A DNA stretch of 46,504 nt from Candidatus Latescibacterota bacterium (GTDB lineage: Bacteria > Latescibacterota > UBA2968 > UBA8231). The notes beneath the pieces are model-generated. The model did not search any database. It worked only from the letters and a program-made list of their open reading frames with translations, and was not told where the DNA came from. A program made the position numbers and the translations under genes. The stretch is from NCBI GenBank assembly GCA_007136405.1, contig SLHA01000055.1:1-46504 (forward strand), read 5' to 3'. Shown in pieces: positions 43,334 to 46,504 of this stretch. Each line of letters starts with the position of its first letter. Position 1 is the first letter of the stretch.

Positions 43334-46036
43334 TCAGGTCGAGATTCCCAGGTACCCGCGCGTCACCTGCAGGCCCACATGGCCCCGGGCCATGGCGCGG
43401 CTGAACACTCGACCACCCAACACCGCCACACACCGGTCCAGGATCAACGCCGGCCAGTCTTCATGCGGCCCGTGCAGCACCAGGTCCAGGTCCGCGGCAT
43501 TTCCAGCCATCGCTGCGGCACGGCAACTCACCTGCACCAGGGGCACCAGCGGATGCCCGGGCAGGGGTTGCTGGCCGGCGTGGACCACCAGTATGTCCAC
43601 GCCGCAGGCGGCCAGCCCGGTGATGGTTTCGAGCCATTGATCGGTGGGCATCTGACTGACCCATAAACCAGGCGCGGAGACTCGCTGGGCCCACGGCAGC
43701 GATGTCGGCGCCGGCCAAGGATGCGTCTGGCCGCAGCTCACGTTGCCTGTACCAGGGCGAATTCCGGGAAGCGTCAGCCCTTCCGGTATGACCACTATCC
43801 CGCCAGCGGCAACCACCCACTGGGCCACACGGCCCAGAGCGGCGGCAGCCTGTGCCGGCAACGGCCCATGAGTCAGCAGACCCAGGCGCATCCCCGCCAG
43901 CCCGGTGGTCGTGGGCGTCGCCGGCGCCAGCGTGGGCAGGCGCTCGGCGAACCACTGCGCCACGCGGTCTATCGCTCGCTGATTCCCGCCGTCCCTCTGC
44001 ACACTGACCCAACCAAACCGATCCGGGCCGACACCTGCCTCCAGGAGGCGGTGGCGGAAGGCATCGTTGTGCGTCTGTTCGCAGCCATGTTCCACGACCA
44101 CCGCGGCGCGCACCATCGGGTGCAGCAGGTAGCTCATGGCGGCGCGCAGCAGCAGTTCGTCCGACGTGCTGCCGCATCCTTCGGTATGCGGTAAAGCCAC
44201 GAAACGCCGCACGCTGTCAGGCCGAGTCAAGCCCGTATCCGCCAGACGTTCCGCCGCCAGGCGGGCAACCTGAGCCGAACACAGACTGGTGGGAAAAACC
44301 AACCCGACCAGATCGAACACGGTTCCATCCGGTCCGGCGAATCCGTGCAGGCGGCAGGACGGTGGCTCGAGTGATGGTACTGACGCCGGTCCGCCTGCAG
44401 GTGGCTGCTGCTGCTGCAGTGCCTCCAGGCCGGCGGCATCGCTGCGAGGCCAGTCGCGCCAGACTTGCACCTGGGAATGGCCAGCCCGTTCACCGCAGGT
44501 TTGCCGGCCCGAGACCACCGCCCGGAGCAAATCGAAGGTCCGGCGGCCCAGTGCCGCCATAGGCGATCCGTCCAGATAGGCCCCCGCATTGACATCCATA
44601 TCCTCACTCAGCGCCTCGTAACGCCGGGTGGTGGTGACGAACTTCAGTGTAGGCACGAAGGGAAAATTGGTTACGGATCCATTGCCGGTGACAAACAGAA
44701 TGGCATTGCATCCAGAGGCCACCTGACCTGCTATACTCTCCAGATCATTGCCGGGGCTGTCCATGAACCAGAAACCCGGCGCTCGAATTCTTTCCGCGTA
44801 TTCGATGCATCCATCCAGCCTCACCTCCGGATCCCGCTTACGCGCCGCCCCGATCGATTTCAGCACGATGTTGTAGATACCGCGGTATTTGTTTCCCGCT
44901 GACGGGTTGCCGGCCGGACACTCGCCATGCCAGGCCATGCGGGTACGGAACCTCTGCAGCATGTCCAGAAACCGCGCCGCCGTAGCCTGGTCGAGCACGT
45001 TGCGCAGGACGTACGACTCCCCGCCCATGAGTTCATCGGTCTCGGCCAGGTTTGCCGCCCCACCGTGGCGTATCGATTCCCGCGCCACCCAGCCCGCCAG
45101 GGGATTGCCCGATATACCGGAAAAAGCGTCCGAGCCACCGCACTGCAACGCCAGCTGCAGCGCGCTCAGCGGCTGCCGGGTCCGCTCCCCGCGGGCAGGT
45201 CCGTCCGCCCAGGCGCGTATCTGGCGTTCTCCTGCCGCCAACGTATTATCCAGGCCATCACTCACCGTCAGGAAGGCGTGGGGCACGGCGTGCATGGGGT
45301 ACTGATGCGCCATGGCGTATTCCTGTAGAAGCCGGTTGTGCACCGGTTCATCGCCGTAATCCACCACCAGGACGGCAGCGACATTGGGATGCACGCAGAA
45401 TCCGGTCAGCGTTCGTAACACCAGTTCCAGATTGTTCGGGCGGCGCGCTCCGTCGCCCTCGGTATGCTCTACGGCAACGATGCTCTCCACCCCCCGGTCC
45501 AGCGGCACGGTTTCCCGGGCCCGCGCCGCCAGCAGACGGGCCACGATGCCGGCGCGGGCACCGGCCCCCAGCACCACGATGTGGTTCCTGGTGCCCACCC
45601 CGCGTCCGCCGGGGCGCGCATACCCGGCAAAGTACGACGTCCCGGAAGCCAACGGCACCTGCCGGCCCGGGGCGCATAGCGCCGGATCCACCGCGGCCGC
45701 GGCCACGTGATCGAAGAAATTGGGCGTCTCGGGTAGCGAAAAATCCAGTCCGCGCGTCGACAGGGCGTCGAGCATCCCCTGGTTACACACGTATTCCCCG
45801 GCATCGACCGACCGCAGGGCCATACCGAACGGCAGTTCCCAGGACAGCAGCGCCGCTCCTGCCGGCAAGGGTTCGACGGCAAACCGGTGACCCTCCATCA
45901 CCGTTCCGCGGATGCACAGTTCGCGTCCCCGAAAAAGCAGGCGCGTACCGGGCTCCAGGCGCCGTAACGCTATCGCGACATTGTCGCCCGGCATAGGCAG
46001 ACGTGCCAGCGTATCGAATTCGCACCCTTGCGTCAT
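43334..46036 (-). CDS. UxaA-family (altronate/galactarate dehydratase-like) protein with a duplicated second half
   Basis: A protein of 900 aa from ATG 46036, with AAGGGG 5 bases upstream; known UxaA and GarD enzymes are about 500 aa. Residues about 15-90 form a SAF-like N-terminal domain. Residues 140-310 hold RGVGTRNHIVVLGAG, VEHTEGDGA (H191) and CGGSDAFSGISGNPLAG (299-314), the family core, followed by the C-terminal domain (FMDSPGNDLESI to DVNAGAYLDG, 425-490). Residues about 560-900 repeat this plan: LPHTEGCGSTSD (615-626), VVVEHGCEQTHND, and GVDILVVHAGQQPLPGHPLVP matching GCNAILFVTGNGSVTNFPFVP. The second copy has no GGSDAFSG motif. Family members dehydrate hexarates or altronate; the substrate here is unknown. 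The reading frame extends upstream to 46345 but looks non-coding there. Confidence 0.85.
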   Translation of the reverse strand: MTQGCEFDTLARLPMPGDNVAIALRRLEPGTRLLFRGRELCIRGTVMEGHRFAVEPLPAGAALLSWELPFGMALRSVDAGEYVCNQGMLDALSTRGLDFSLPETPNFFDHVAAAAVDPALCAPGRQVPLASGTSYFAGYARPGGRGVGTRNHIVVLGAGARAGIVARLLAARARETVPLDRGVESIVAVEHTEGDGARRPNNLELVLRTLTGFCVHPNVAAVLVVDYGDEPVHNRLLQEYAMAHQYPMHAVPHAFLTVSDGLDNTLAAGERQIRAWADGPARGERTRQPLSALQLALQCGGSDAFSGISGNPLAGWVARESIRHGGAANLAETDELMGGESYVLRNVLDQATAARFLDMLQRFRTRMAWHGECPAGNPSAGNKYRGIYNIVLKSIGAARKRDPEVRLDGCIEYAERIRAPGFWFMDSPGNDLESIAGQVASGCNAILFVTGNGSVTNFPFVPTLKFVTTTRRYEALSEDMDVNAGAYLDGSPMAALGRRTFDLLRAVVSGRQTCGERAGHSQVQVWRDWPRSDAAGLEALQQQQPPAGGPASVPSLEPPSCRLHGFAGPDGTVFDLVGLVFPTSLCSAQVARLAAERLADTGLTRPDSVRRFVALPHTEGCGSTSDELLLRAAMSYLLHPMVRAAVVVEHGCEQTHNDAFRHRLLEAGVGPDRFGWVSVQRDGGNQRAIDRVAQWFAERLPTLAPATPTTTGLAGMRLGLLTHGPLPAQAAAALGRVAQWVVAAGGIVVIPEGLTLPGIRPGTGNVSCGQTHPWPAPTSLPWAQRVSAPGLWVSQMPTDQWLETITGLAACGVDILVVHAGQQPLPGHPLVPLVQVSCRAAAMAGNAADLDLVLHGPHEDWPALILDRCVAVLGGRVFSRAMARGHVGLQVTRGYLGIST

Positions 46037-46504
46037 CCTGTCCCCTTGAACGTTAGCGGGATCTATCCGGATAACCGAACGCTGGTTCATACCGCGCACC
46101 GGCTGCCATCGATCGGTGCTCCAGGACCGCCTCCCAACCGGATCCGGTCCACCGCGACGGATAGACCGGCGCCCCCACGGATGCCCACGGCGCACCCGGT
46201 GGAAGCGTCTATAGCAGCAGCGGACACAGTACGAGCCGAGACATATCCCAAACGCCACCCACCGAGACAACGTAGTCGAATCGCTAGATGCAGATGAATC
46301 CGCCGAATGGCTGGACCTGAGACGGCCGACCGCTCCAGCCATCACCGGAGGTCATGTACCGTAAGGCTATGATTGTGCTGCGAATAGGTCAAGCATCCCC
46401 CGGCCGTTGGCCGACCCGCATCTCAAAGAAACACAGCGGCGTTGTTTCCAGGAAGCTTGATCGCAGACCGGAGGGCACCAAGGCATCAGGATGCAGGAGT
46501 GACC
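46037..46504. other. Intergenic region at the window end
   Basis: This stretch upstream of the UxaA-like gene has no convincing gene on either strand. CAGGAG at 46493-46499, just before the last five bases, could be the ribosome binding site of a plus-strand gene starting beyond the window. No promoter for the UxaA-like gene was recognised. Confidence 0.35.

Noticed and set aside
46037..46345. N-terminal extension of the UxaA-like protein
   Set aside because: Composition is Arg- and Ser-rich and non-family-like; a good ribosome binding site marks ATG 46036.
1..46504. Mobile element, prophage or genomic island
   Set aside because: No transposase, integrase, recombinase, phage gene or flanking direct repeat was found; the single tRNA gene carries no repeated 3' end nearby.

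Overview
This is a GC-rich (about 60% by eye), gene-dense chromosomal window from a Gram-negative bacterium. Outer-membrane-type and periplasmic proteins are encoded (a barrel protein ending in Phe, a FecR-domain protein, a FlgD-like Ig C-terminus). Several informational and biosynthetic genes have forms common in the FCB superphylum: PurN with the GGQGFYG loop, homodimeric eukaryotic-type GlyRS, and FlgD-like C-terminal domains. Together with the many sugar-acid and sugar-derivative enzymes, this suggests an uncultured FCB-type lineage, for example Latescibacterota-like. That placement is inference with low certainty. No phage, transposase, integrase, CRISPR array or rRNA was seen.

Layout. 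(1) 1-7840: tail of a FlgD-like Ig protein, then an envelope cluster of an exported Ig-like protein, a FecR-domain protein, a 927-aa outer-membrane barrel protein (ATGA overlap with FecR) and a CHASE2 adenylate cyclase. This resembles an unassigned envelope-to-cAMP signalling system. (2) 7922-9811: DUF47/PhoU-like protein and PiT phosphate permease. (3) 9879-14028: ManD-like enolase-superfamily enzyme facing a minus-strand group of purN, PHP hydrolase and sialidase-like protein. (4) 14425-18302: MATE transporter, class II DAHP synthase and RraA-like protein, followed by seven copies of a 26-bp tandem repeat. (5) 18571-25756: polytopic membrane protein, stand-alone GcvT, small methyltransferase, Gfo/Idh oxidoreductase, CheZ-like protein, D-threonine-aldolase-like PLP enzyme and DUF4416 protein. 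(6) 25781-39060: a long minus-strand housekeeping block reading proC-hisH-hisF-proB-ftsB-like-recO-glyQS-tRNA-Leu-tig-clpP-clpX-engB-serA-purA. (7) 39548-46036: CNNM/CBS protein, carA coupled to a neutral-ceramidase-like protein, and a 900-aa UxaA-family protein built from two homologous halves.

How the genes fit together. The housekeeping block combines proteostasis (trigger factor, ClpP, ClpX), translation (GlyRS, tRNA-Leu UAG), recombination repair (RecO) and Pro, His, Ser and purine biosynthesis. Several junctions are ATGA or similar overlaps, so translational coupling is likely. The accessory genes (ManD-like, sialidase-like, RraA-like, Gfo/Idh, D-threonine-aldolase-like, ceramidase-like, UxaA-like) fit a heterotroph that uses sugar acids, sialoglycans or lipids, but none of these substrates can be read from sequence alone.

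The points most worth a second look are the FecR/barrel/CHASE2 cluster, the UxaA protein with a degenerate second half, the 26-bp repeat array, the terminator-like structure between tRNA-Leu and tig, and the solitary CheZ-like protein.
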